Assembly (NCBI GenBank): GCA_002591745.1
Contig: PDLQ01000021.1
Span: forward strand, 39,054 to 103,053
Origin: Lewinellaceae bacterium SD302
GTDB taxonomy: Bacteria > Bacteroidota > Bacteroidia > Chitinophagales > Saprospiraceae
Length of the DNA stretch: 64,000 nucleotides
Direction: 5' to 3'
The translations under genes were made by a program, and so were the position numbers. Below the pieces are notes generated by a model. The model saw nothing but the letters and a program-made list of their open reading frames with translations, did not search any database and was not told the DNA's origin. Shown here piece after piece: positions 35,117-42,673 of this stretch (its first letter is position 1; each line of letters begins with the position of its first letter).

Positions 35117-36490
35117 TCAACTGACCAGTTGATTATAAAACCGGAGCGCCGCTAAGATTTCCTCTTCCGTTGCCGTCGCGTTCACCTTTGCCTTTCCGAT
35201 TCCGGCCAGCAGGCTGAAGTTGATTCGGTGGTCGTCGTTTTTCTTGTCTTGCTGCATCAGGGTGATGAGCTTCGGGAAAATAGCTTCGGGAATAGATTGA
35301 TGACCGTAGATGATCAGCAGGTAATCGGTAATTTCACCTAGTTCCTCCGGGCTGAGGTCATCCAGTTGAGTACTCAGCCAGGCTTCCATGATCATTCCCG
35401 CTCCGATGGCCTCACCGTGTAACAACCGCTTTTCGGTCGGTAGCCAGTAGCTTTCGATGGCGTGACCGATGGTGTGGCCGAAGTTAAGGGCTTTGCGCAG
35501 TCCTCTTTCGTGGGGGTCCTGTTCCACGATCCGCCTTTTGATACCCACGGAGGGGGGAATAATGGATTCCCAGTCGGCAGTTTTCAGGTCTTTGAGTTCT
35601 TGGAGAGTTCGCCATTGACCTGCATCGGCAATCAAGGAGTGCTTGATCACTTCAGCGTAGCCAGACCGCAACTCCCTGGCCGAAAGCGTTTTCAGGAAAG
35701 CCGGATCGATCCATACGGCTTGCGGATTTCGGAATACGCCGATACTGTTTTTGATCTCATAAAAGTCAATACCCAGCTTACCACCCACGGAGGCATCTAC
35801 CTGACTCAGCAGGGTAGTAGGCAACTGTACGAAATCAATTCCCCGTTTATAGGTCGCTGCCGCAAAGCCTCCCATATCGCCGATTACGCCGCCACCCAGG
35901 TTCAGTACACACCAGCGACGGCCTACGCCACTGCGAAACATTTCTTCCCAGATAAATCGACAGCTGTCCAGGTGTTTATGTCGCTCGCCACCGGGCACCT
36001 CAATGACAATAGTCCTGTCGTGTGACAGGTAAGTGAGTAGCCGGGGCAAACAGTATTTGTTGGTCATCTCGTCTACGATCACTACCCAGCCGGCGTATTT
36101 CTGGTTGAGTAACCAGTCAAAATGCCCCTGGCCGATGGGGCCGAAATCCAGGTGATAATCGTCCACTTCCATTCGCAGGATATTATCCGGGGCGGGGCGT
36201 AGTTCGCTCAGTTTCTCAGCGCTGAAGACCCTTGGTTTGGCGGAGAAAAGAGCTTTGGTGCGTGGCCAGATCTGCCCAAAGTAATCACTGTTGCGGTAAG
36301 CATCCAGTGAATCCTGGTCCAGCCATCGACTGTAGGTATAATAGACCGTGGGCTCATTCACGTCGCGCCAGGCCTCCATGTGCAGGCAGCCCGCTTGCTG
36401 GCGAATTACCGACCGGCTCTCTTCCAGTATTTGCTCAAAGGCAGCAGTGGCGTCTTCGCGAAAAGTTAGTTGGACCAGGCGCTGAATCAT
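35117..36490 (-). CDS. aroB: 3-dehydroquinate synthase with N-terminal ABM domain
   Basis: 457 residues, about 95 longer than usual AroB. Residues 1-~95 are an ABM (antibiotic biosynthesis monooxygenase-type, dimeric alpha-beta barrel) domain: LVQLTFREDATAAFEQILEES ... GCLHMEAWRDVNEPTVYYTYSRW. Residues ~105-457 are AroB: LNLGGGVIGDMGGFAAATYKRG, LPTTLLSQVDASVGGK, SGYAEVIKH, NFGHTIGHAIES and LLHGEAIGAGM supply the NAD- and zinc-binding residues. AroB makes 3-dehydroquinate from DAHP, step two of the shikimate pathway. No other shikimate gene is nearby. The fusion reads through with no stop or frameshift. Confidence 0.92.
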   Translation of the reverse strand: MIQRLVQLTFREDATAAFEQILEESRSVIRQQAGCLHMEAWRDVNEPTVYYTYSRWLDQDSLDAYRNSDYFGQIWPRTKALFSAKPRVFSAEKLSELRPAPDNILRMEVDDYHLDFGPIGQGHFDWLLNQKYAGWVVIVDEMTNKYCLPRLLTYLSHDRTIVIEVPGGERHKHLDSCRFIWEEMFRSGVGRRWCVLNLGGGVIGDMGGFAAATYKRGIDFVQLPTTLLSQVDASVGGKLGIDFYEIKNSIGVFRNPQAVWIDPAFLKTLSARELRSGYAEVIKHSLIADAGQWRTLQELKDLKTADWESIIPPSVGIKRRIVEQDPHERGLRKALNFGHTIGHAIESYWLPTEKRLLHGEAIGAGMIMEAWLSTQLDDLSPEELGEITDYLLIIYGHQSIPEAIFPKLITLMQQDKKNDDHRINFSLLAGIGKAKVNATATEEEILAALRFYNQLVS

Positions 36491-36505
36491 CGGGGTTGTA
36501 ATTAA

Positions 36506-36525
36506 ACATTGCTACTTTGAAGCCA
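36506..36525 (-). repeat. Dispersed AAAGTAGCA repeat (pair, pointing outward)
   Basis: Core at 36510-36518 on the minus strand (ATGGCTTC, core, ATGTTTAA), 20 bp upstream of the aroB start. The partner at 36621 points the other way, the reverse of the other pairs. Confidence 0.85.
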
Positions 36526-36608
36526 TAAGGATACTAGATAAATGACAATAGATGCTAGACTTGCCTCATGGACTCGTCTGGCGTCTAACATCTAGCGTCT
36601 AGTGTCTT

Positions 36609-36634
36609 TTCTTGGCTAACAAAGTAGCAGTGCT
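36609..36634 (+). repeat. Dispersed AAAGTAGCA repeat (pair, pointing outward)
   Basis: Core at 36621-36629 (TTTTCTTGGCTAAC, core, GTGCTG). Shares a 21-bp identical string with the coding copy at 49851. Between the two copies lies a CTAGAC/GTCTAG-rich segment with imperfect inverted symmetry. Confidence 0.85.
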
Positions 36635-36675
36635 GATCATAAAAAGCGCAAGTTACTTCTCCCGGACGAACCTAA

Positions 36676-37341
36676 CTAAACGAAATATTGGCTGTCGTGA
36701 TCCTCATCCTGACTCAGGCGCCAGGAATACCAGGTGGGAATACCCATTAAAACAACTAAGGCCATGACGAGGACTATGGCGGTGAAACGACCAGGGAGCA
36801 ACAGTCCGGAAATCATCATTGCGATCCCGCCGGCAAACCATATTTTTCCGCCCAGCCGATGGGTTTTTGCCCAGATTTTGTCGCTTTTGAGTGTCCAGGG
36901 AGTACGAATGCCGACGTATTTATTGGGCCGCATCACTTGCAGATAATTACCGGAAAAAGCGATCAGCAGACCCAGTAGTACCAGGAGAAAATTAAGGTGG
37001 CCGAGTTGCTCTTCCCCGGCTTCGTAAACGACGTAGGTAGCCACCACGCTGGTGATGGCCGTAAGTCCAAAGGAGAGACGATCGTATTTACTGCCCATCT
37101 TTTCGACGTTGTCACTCCGGTCGATCCAGGGGATGAAGCGGGTAAGCAGCAACAGTGATAATAAGGGAAGTGCTACGGGTATCAGCCACAGCCACGCTTT
37201 GTGCGCCCAGGCGTCGGCCGCTCCGTCGGGGCCATAATGAATCGGGACTATTTCCGGGAGGCCCGGATAACGATACGTGAGATAAACAAAAGGCAGTGCG
37301 GTGATGAACCACAATAGGGTAGGAATCGGACGATTATTCAT
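36676..37341 (-). CDS. SdpI-family membrane protein
   Basis: 221 residues, about six membrane segments. The N-terminal DUF1648-like region (YPGLPEIVPIHYGPDGAADAWAHKAWLW) and the later NKYVGIRTPWTLKSDKIWAKTHRLGGKIW are signatures of the SdpI family. In Bacillus, SdpI is an immunity protein and signal receptor that captures the SdpR repressor at the membrane. Its start overlaps the stop region of the ArsR-type gene by 8 bp, so the two form an operon, as in the Bacillus sdpRI pair. No toxin (SdpC) gene is visible here. Confidence 0.88.
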   Translation of the reverse strand: MNNRPIPTLLWFITALPFVYLTYRYPGLPEIVPIHYGPDGAADAWAHKAWLWLIPVALPLLSLLLLTRFIPWIDRSDNVEKMGSKYDRLSFGLTAITSVVATYVVYEAGEEQLGHLNFLLVLLGLLIAFSGNYLQVMRPNKYVGIRTPWTLKSDKIWAKTHRLGGKIWFAGGIAMMISGLLLPGRFTAIVLVMALVVLMGIPTWYSWRLSQDEDHDSQYFV

Positions 37342-37600
37342 TGTCGTTACTTTTTAGATCAACCACCCAGGCGAGAATTTCATCGATGATGGACGTATTG
37401 AGTGAGTAAATCCGCTGCTTCCCCTTACGTTCCGCGCTCACCAGGTCGGCCCGCTTGAGTAGGTCAAGGTGGTGGGAGATGCTGGGTTTGGAGATGGCGA
37501 AGTGATCCGCGATTTCCCCCGCCGAGCGGTCTTTTTCGCGTAGCAAGGCAAGAATGTCCCGCCGGGTGGGATCGCTGAGGGCTTTAAAAATTGAGTTCAT
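37334..37600 (-). CDS. ArsR/SdpR-family transcriptional autorepressor
   Basis: 88 residues: IFKALSDPTRRDILALLREKDRSAGEIADHFAISKPSISHHLDLLKRADLVSAERKGKQRIYSLN is a classic winged-helix ArsR domain, without the metal-binding Cys pair, as in SdpR. It probably represses its own operon with the SdpI-type gene that it overlaps. A perfect 9+2+9 palindrome lies directly upstream of its start and is the likely operator. Confidence 0.9.
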   Translation of the reverse strand: MNSIFKALSDPTRRDILALLREKDRSAGEIADHFAISKPSISHHLDLLKRADLVSAERKGKQRIYSLNTSIIDEILAWVVDLKSNDNE

Positions 37601-37606
37601 TTAGAT

Positions 37607-37626
37607 ATTTAGACAAATGTCTAAAT
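37607..37626. promoter_or_regulatory. Palindromic operator for the SdpR-type repressor
   Basis: ATTTAGACA and TGTCTAAAT form a perfect inverted repeat around a central AA, 6 bp upstream of the repressor's ATG. A further TTTAGA half-site overlaps the space to the start codon. Size and position fit an ArsR-dimer binding site. Confidence 0.7.
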
Positions 37627-37758
37627 GAAAAGTTCAACGTGGCGTTGAAAAGATGTATTATTTTTCCAGTGCTGCGGGAAAATTATTGAAATGAACGTAG
37701 AGCTCTTGCTTCGGATTGGGGCTGGCAGGAAAAGAAAACATTTTACCAGACAACCGGA

Positions 37759-38544
37759 CTACCCAAACTCTACCTGCACCGTGTCCTCTACTTCTATTCC
37801 CAATAAAGTGGCTGCCTTACCGAGGTTGATGGCAATTTCGAGTAAGCCGTCGGAATCAAATTTAATGAGGGATTCGCCTTCGGGAACGTCATGGTAACGA
37901 AAAGAGAGACCGTCGATGGCGGCGTTGCGTTTGATGAGGAGTTCGAAGGCCCGGCCCTGGCCGACCCGTTCGAATAATTCCCGGCTGATGTTGGTGATGG
38001 CGTTACTGAAACCATCGATATAGATCACCGACCCACGGATGTAGTCGGGGCCGATCACCGGCTGGAAGGCCAGTCGCTCGGCGATCTTGTTCGTAGTAGA
38101 CCCCAGACCTTCCAGCGTTTTTTTACTGGAAATATGCGCAATGGCGGTAGCGTATGCTTTGGATAATGAAGAAGGCTGGTCTTGATGATCGATGGCATAA
38201 AACTGAGCCGGAGCCTGATCGAAGACCAGGCTGAACAGGCCATTGTCCGGACCGATGAAGTAGTGGCCGTTTACGGTACAGGCCAGTAAGCGGCCCTTGG
38301 GTTGATAGAAATCATTGACGCTGATGAGATGAATACTCCCCGGGGGAAAGTGCGGCCAGACTTTGCGAAAGAGGAAAGCGGCTTCCACTATATCGTAGTT
38401 CGGGATGTCATGACTAACGTCCACAAAGGTTAGATCCGGCACGGCCGCGAGCAAATGCCCTTTTAGGCGGGCGAGGTGAAAGTCACGGGAACCGAAATCG
38501 GTGGTCAGGGTAAGTACGGGCAAAGCGGAAAGATTGTGGCCCAA
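37759..38544 (-). CDS. SAM hydrolase/hydroxide adenosyltransferase (DUF62) family protein
   Basis: About 261 residues from a TTG at 38544 (a second TTG at 38523 gives 254). The family start LTLTTDFGSRD, HLARLKGHLLAAVP, VDVSHDIPNYDIVEAAFLF, HFIGPDNGLFSLVF and the C-terminal YIDGFSNAITNIS are present. Known members split S-adenosylmethionine into adenosine and methionine. The usual VVDPGVG segment is replaced by SVNDFYQPKGR. The frame is open far upstream to 39195, but that part is antisense to the divergent HD-protein gene and was rejected. Both genes would share a ~35-60-bp promoter region. Confidence 0.85.
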   Translation of the reverse strand: MGHNLSALPVLTLTTDFGSRDFHLARLKGHLLAAVPDLTFVDVSHDIPNYDIVEAAFLFRKVWPHFPPGSIHLISVNDFYQPKGRLLACTVNGHYFIGPDNGLFSLVFDQAPAQFYAIDHQDQPSSLSKAYATAIAHISSKKTLEGLGSTTNKIAERLAFQPVIGPDYIRGSVIYIDGFSNAITNISRELFERVGQGRAFELLIKRNAAIDGLSFRYHDVPEGESLIKFDSDGLLEIAINLGKAATLLGIEVEDTVQVEFG

Positions 38545-38580
38545 TTTACGAAATCCGTGTATTGCGTATATTGGCCAGGT

Positions 38581-39903
38581 ATGGAGACACAAACCAGCAG
38601 CTATCAGGAAGTTATTCGGCGCGCCTCGTCTTTCGTTGAGCAGTACATCAATGATAATATCGGTCCGCGTTTTGTTTTTCATAATTTCCAGCACACTTAC
38701 GCCGTGGTAAAAGCACTCCACGAGATTGTAGAGCACTTTGAGTTGAGTGAGCGGGAGAAGTTCGTACTGGAACTCAGCGCCTGGTTCCACGACGTTGGCT
38801 ATAAAGACGGTTGGGAAGGCCACGAAGAGCGAGGAGCCGCCCAGGCAAAAAACTTCCTGGACAGACAGGAGGAAAGCTTTACGCCCGAGACTTATGAACA
38901 GGTCCGGGGCTGTATCATGGCGACTTCCATGCCCCACGACCCCCAGAATTTGTTGGAACGCATTGTTTGCGACGCTGATTTGAGCCACTTGGGGGAATCC
39001 AGTTACTGGGATCGTTGTGGGCGCGTTCGTCAGGAGTTCGCTCTGACCAGGGATATGATCATGAGTGACCAGGAATGGATCGATTTCGAACTTAACTTCA
39101 TGCTCGGTCATGATTACCAGACCGAAGCAGCCCGCGAAATTTATGGAGACCGTAAGGACCGCCACGTCAAACAGCTCTTTAAACGCAAGCGTCAACTCTT
39201 CCCGGACCAGACGCCAACGAATCTCAAAGAGTTAAAGGAGAAAAAGAAGGAAAGTAAAAAGGGCAAGAAGAAAGCAAAAAAAGAAGATAAGGAGAAGGCA
39301 GAGTTGACCCAACTCAAACTCAGCCGGGGGGTAGAAACCATGTACCGGGCTACCTACCGGACCCACGTTAATTTGAGTAGTATCGCCGATAACAAAGCGA
39401 ATATTATGCTATCGGTCAATGCCATCATCCTCTCCATTCTGGCGGCCAACCTGTTTCCCAAGCTGGATAGCAATCCTCACCTGACCATTCCCTCAATCAT
39501 CCTGATCGGGGTGTGTCTGGGCTCACTTTTCTACGCCATTCAGGCTACCCGACCAAAGGTGACCGAAGGCAAAGTAACCCGGGAAGACATTGACGGCCGC
39601 CGGAGTAACCTGCTTTTTTTCGGTAATTTCTATAATATGAAGATCGAAGATTTCCATTATGGTATGATGGAAATGATCCGTGATGATGAGTTTCTCTACA
39701 GCAGCATGACCCGCGATCTTTATTACCTTGGCGTAGTGTTGGCCAAGAAGTATCGTTTCCTGAGGGTTTGTTACAATATTTTCCTGTTTGGATTAATGAT
39801 CGCCGTCTCCGCCTTTATCGTTGCCGCGGTCTACCACAACGCTACGGCTCCACAGCCAGTAGGGAGTAGTGGAATGGGGCTGGATCTATTATTGCCGGAT
39901 TAA
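38581..39903 (+). CDS. HD-domain phosphohydrolase fused to a Pycsar-effector-type (DUF5706) membrane domain
   Basis: 440 residues from the ATG at 38581; a TATATTGG box lies at 38567. Residues ~1-195 are an HD domain: HNFQHTYAVVKAL, then AWFHDVGYKDGWEGHEERGA (His-Asp pair) and VCDADLSHLG (late Asp). A highly basic stretch (~215-245, Lys/Glu-rich coiled coil) leads to a C-terminal domain, RTHVNLSSIADNKANIMLSVNAIILSILAANL, with membrane helices at ~290, ~310 and a last one near 410. That pattern is the Pycsar effector/PycTM family. Related standalone effectors respond to cyclic nucleotides in anti-phage defence. No cyclase gene is adjacent. The HD domain may hydrolyse the nucleotide signal (inference). 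Confidence 0.85.
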   Translation: METQTSSYQEVIRRASSFVEQYINDNIGPRFVFHNFQHTYAVVKALHEIVEHFELSEREKFVLELSAWFHDVGYKDGWEGHEERGAAQAKNFLDRQEESFTPETYEQVRGCIMATSMPHDPQNLLERIVCDADLSHLGESSYWDRCGRVRQEFALTRDMIMSDQEWIDFELNFMLGHDYQTEAAREIYGDRKDRHVKQLFKRKRQLFPDQTPTNLKELKEKKKESKKGKKKAKKEDKEKAELTQLKLSRGVETMYRATYRTHVNLSSIADNKANIMLSVNAIILSILAANLFPKLDSNPHLTIPSIILIGVCLGSLFYAIQATRPKVTEGKVTREDIDGRRSNLLFFGNFYNMKIEDFHYGMMEMIRDDEFLYSSMTRDLYYLGVVLAKKYRFLRVCYNIFLFGLMIAVSAFIVAAVYHNATAPQPVGSSGMGLDLLLPD

Positions 39904-40005
39904 TCCACAAGGGCTGCTCGCGGATGTAACCTGGCGATTAAGGCTGCAAATAAATTTTCAATAAATATTGAAAGTAATGAAATTTGGCCTTAGTTTGGGT
40001 ATTCA

Positions 40006-40641
40006 ATGATGAATGCCATGCCAAATACGATGTTGATCTACGACGATGCCTGCCCCATGTGCAAGGGGTATACACGTGCTTTTAAACACCTGAAATGGAG
40101 CGACCGCAGAGCATTTTCTGAATTGCCCGCCGAATTTTTGGATAAACTGGATCTGGACCGGGCGCGTCACGAAATTCCTCTGCTCGATCTGGAAAGTGGC
40201 GAGGTCAGGTACGGACTGGATAGTCAAATCGCGGTACTGAGTAAAGGGTTGCCCATATTGGCTCCCGTATTAAAATGGCCGATCATTAAATTCGCCCTTA
40301 TGCCGGTCTACGGTCTGATTACTTACAATCGGCGAATTATAGCGGGGACCCGTCCTCCGGCCAGAGGCTTCGATTGTGCACCAGATTTTCATTTGCCATG
40401 GCGAATAGCCTATTTGTGTATAGCCGGGGCAGCTATCTTATTAGCTGGTACTTTGCCGTTGTTACTTATTGCGGCTGCTTTAGGTATATTTTTTTTGGCA
40501 GCATCAAGATCTACGGAGCCATTCTCTTTGGCGGGTAACGCCATTACCGTCACATTGCTAGGGGCTACACTGGCCTTCTTTTTGCCCGATTTGCTGGTCG
40601 GTGTAATCATTGGTATCGAATTATACCGGCGTTTTGCTTAG
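40006..40641 (+). CDS. DCC (DUF393) thiol-disulfide oxidoreductase-like protein with membrane tail
   Basis: 211 residues. MLIYDDACPMCKGYTRAFKHL is the DCC-family start with a CxxC pair in the thioredoxin position. Residues ~10-115 form that domain, and ~130-211 contain three or four hydrophobic helices. By family a redox protein of unknown substrate, here anchored to the membrane. Several ATGs lie near the start (40006, 40009, 40018, 40030); the first was used because the frame upstream lacks other support. A TTAGTTTGG string just upstream may be the promoter. Confidence 0.8.
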   Translation: MMNAMPNTMLIYDDACPMCKGYTRAFKHLKWSDRRAFSELPAEFLDKLDLDRARHEIPLLDLESGEVRYGLDSQIAVLSKGLPILAPVLKWPIIKFALMPVYGLITYNRRIIAGTRPPARGFDCAPDFHLPWRIAYLCIAGAAILLAGTLPLLLIAAALGIFFLAASRSTEPFSLAGNAITVTLLGATLAFFLPDLLVGVIIGIELYRRFA

Positions 40642-40930
40642 AGGCGCTGATCCGATATCCATTTTGTGAAAAGCAGACTCAGGAAATTAATTCCGAACTC
40701 CTGAAAATTAATCTTTGTTAGGACTATGATATGAAGTTTATACTCATCCCCCTGGTCTTAAAGCTTTTTTGGATTTCTATTTCCTGAAAAACAAGTCTTT
40801 ATGAACCTGACGTCACCAAAAATAGATCGCTTGACCCGCCAAGCTCACAATTTTATGGTGTAGTCAGAACCACAAATCATTGTTTTTCAGTTCATAGCAA
40901 TTCCCAAACAAGCTCTTAATTATTTCCTGT

Positions 40931-41452
40931 ATGGCTACCCCTACCAAATCTGATCCAACCTTAGAACTATTTACTTTCAACGAAAATACGTCACCCGAGA
41001 GTTGGCAAGTTCAGGATGACGTCGTCATGGGAGGTCGTTCCCACAGCTACTTTGAAGTCACCAAAGATGGCAAAGGCCGATTTCACGGCCACGTAAGTCT
41101 AGAGAATAATGGTGGTTTTGCTTCCATCGAACGCGTCTTGCCAGAACCGGCTGACCTGAAGGAGACCAACAGTTTTCAATTACTGGTGAAGGGTGATGGT
41201 AAAACCTATACCTTCCGCGTCAGAGCCGAAGAAGACCAGAACTATTTTCACCAGGCTGAATTTCCCACCAAAGTTTCTGAAGAATGGGAGACGATCTCCA
41301 TTCCCTACGCTTCCATGCGTGCTGTTCACCACGGTGAACCGGTGGATGCTCCCAATTTCCAGGGTGGTCGGGCGGCCCATTTGCAACTCTTGATCGGAAA
41401 TGGAAAAGAGCAGGATTTCGAGATTTTGCTTGCTAAGATCGAGGCGCTTTAG
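40931..41452 (+). CDS. CIA30 family protein (complex I intermediate-associated-like)
   Basis: 173 residues: TFNENTSPESWQVQDDVVMGGRSHSYFEVTKDGKGRFHGHVSLENNGGFASIER is the hallmark start of the CIA30/NDUFAF1 beta-sandwich, with SEEWETISIPYASMRAVHHGE further on. In mitochondria the family helps assemble complex I; bacterial members are probably carbohydrate-binding-like folds of uncertain role. No signal peptide is seen. The 290 bp upstream contain only two very short frames (40731 and 40801 region) that I do not support as genes. Confidence 0.87.
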   Translation: MATPTKSDPTLELFTFNENTSPESWQVQDDVVMGGRSHSYFEVTKDGKGRFHGHVSLENNGGFASIERVLPEPADLKETNSFQLLVKGDGKTYTFRVRAEEDQNYFHQAEFPTKVSEEWETISIPYASMRAVHHGEPVDAPNFQGGRAAHLQLLIGNGKEQDFEILLAKIEAL

Positions 41453-41596
41453 TACAGTAAAACCAATCGCTGAAATTCTTGTGTTTGCCGGATTGGTGTT
41501 CATCACGACTGTTAAGGGAACTTTCTTTTACCTTCGTTGTGTATACCTGTCATCCACCGAAGTGGCTTTCTCACTTCCTATCTAAACTCTTATAAC

Positions 41597-42517
41597 ATGA
41601 GAATCAGCGCTCTGTCGGCCATCGCCGGCTTATTATTCATTGTACTGCCCCTGGGCGCCCAGGAGGCGCCTGAAGCCGATCTTTCGGAGATCGACTCCCT
41701 GATGATGCTGCAATACTTTGCTTACGTAGACAGCATCGAAAATACCCTCACTTTCTACTCCGATACGACCATTGATCTGGGCGCCGGCCTGGCTGAACTG
41801 GTCATTCCACCCGGTTACAAATACATCGATGGTGAAGACGGGCGTACTGTCCTGGTCGATCTCTGGGGCAACCCTCCTGGCAACGGCACTGCTGACCTCG
41901 GGATGCTGTTCCCAATTGAGTACGGTCCCGGCGATCCCGAGGCTTACGGCATCGCCATCTCCTTCACCGAAGACGGCTATATCGAGGACGATGACGCCCG
42001 TGATATGGACTACGACGATCTCCTGGAGCAAATGCAGGATGACACGGATGCCGAAAACGAAATGCGCTTGGAAGCGGGCTACGAGTCCATCCGACTGCTG
42101 GGCTGGGCTACGCCGCCCCATTACGATGAGGCCAACAAACGACTGCACTGGGCCAAGGAAATCGAATTCGGAGAAACCGAAGGCACCACACTTAATTACA
42201 ACGTACTTTTCCTCGGCCGCCGCGGATACCTGATGATGAATGCCATCGGTGATATGCAGGATCTCGATAATATCAGCGCCGCCTTGCCGCGCTTCCTCAA
42301 CAGCGTAAGCTTTCAGGACGGCCACCGTTACGCAGATTTCGACAGTAGTATCGACGACGTGGCCGCTTACGGTATCGGCGCTCTCATTGCCGGTAAGGTG
42401 TTGGCGAAAACCGGATTGCTGGCTACTATCGGGGTTTTCCTGCTGAAAGCCTGGAAACTCGTTTTGGTAGGTCTGGTTGCCGCAGGAGCCGGCTTTAAAA
42501 AATTATTTGGCAAGTAG
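41597..42517 (+). CDS. DUF2167 family membrane protein
   Basis: 306 residues from the ATG at 41597, which starts a signal peptide (LSAIAGLLFIVLPLGAQ); the frame extends 20 codons upstream without a good leader. Family features: GLAELVIPPGYKYIDGEDGRTVLVDLWGNPPG, LGMLFPIEYGP, YDDLLEQMQDDT, and LGWATPPHYDEANKRLHWAKEIEF. The C-terminal hydrophobic segment (LLATIGVFLLKAWKLVLVGLVAAGAGFKKLFG) anchors it in the membrane. Function unknown. A strong terminator follows 33 bp after the stop. Confidence 0.88.
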   Translation: MRISALSAIAGLLFIVLPLGAQEAPEADLSEIDSLMMLQYFAYVDSIENTLTFYSDTTIDLGAGLAELVIPPGYKYIDGEDGRTVLVDLWGNPPGNGTADLGMLFPIEYGPGDPEAYGIAISFTEDGYIEDDDARDMDYDDLLEQMQDDTDAENEMRLEAGYESIRLLGWATPPHYDEANKRLHWAKEIEFGETEGTTLNYNVLFLGRRGYLMMNAIGDMQDLDNISAALPRFLNSVSFQDGHRYADFDSSIDDVAAYGIGALIAGKVLAKTGLLATIGVFLLKAWKLVLVGLVAAGAGFKKLFGK

Positions 42518-42549
42518 GCGATCAGTAGATCCGCTTTACTTCAACGGGA

Positions 42550-42581
42550 ACCCCGGCGCACCACTGCGCCGGGGTTTTTTA
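42550..42581 (+). terminator. Rho-independent terminator
   Basis: ACCCCGGCGCA pairs with TGCGCCGGGGT around a CCAC loop, followed by TTTTTT. Confidence 0.93.
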
Positions 42582-42673
42582 CTTTGGTGAATCTCAACAC
42601 ATTGTCTATTTTAAGCGCCACACCTGCCGACTATTTACATTTCCACCTTTTTACAAATCTTCCAAACCGGCAA

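Noticed and set aside
38545..39195. Upstream extension of the SAM-hydrolase-type frame
   Set aside because: It is antisense to the conserved HD domain of the divergent gene and adds residues before the family's usual start.
40731..40870. Two very short frames (18 and 20 codons) upstream of the CIA30 gene
   Set aside because: The first looks like a bare hydrophobic leader and the second has no recognisable feature; too short to support.
41045..41065. Further repeat copy in the CIA30 gene (AGCTACTTTGAAGTCA)
   Set aside because: One core mismatch and it encodes a conserved family segment (SYFEV), so chance is the simpler explanation.
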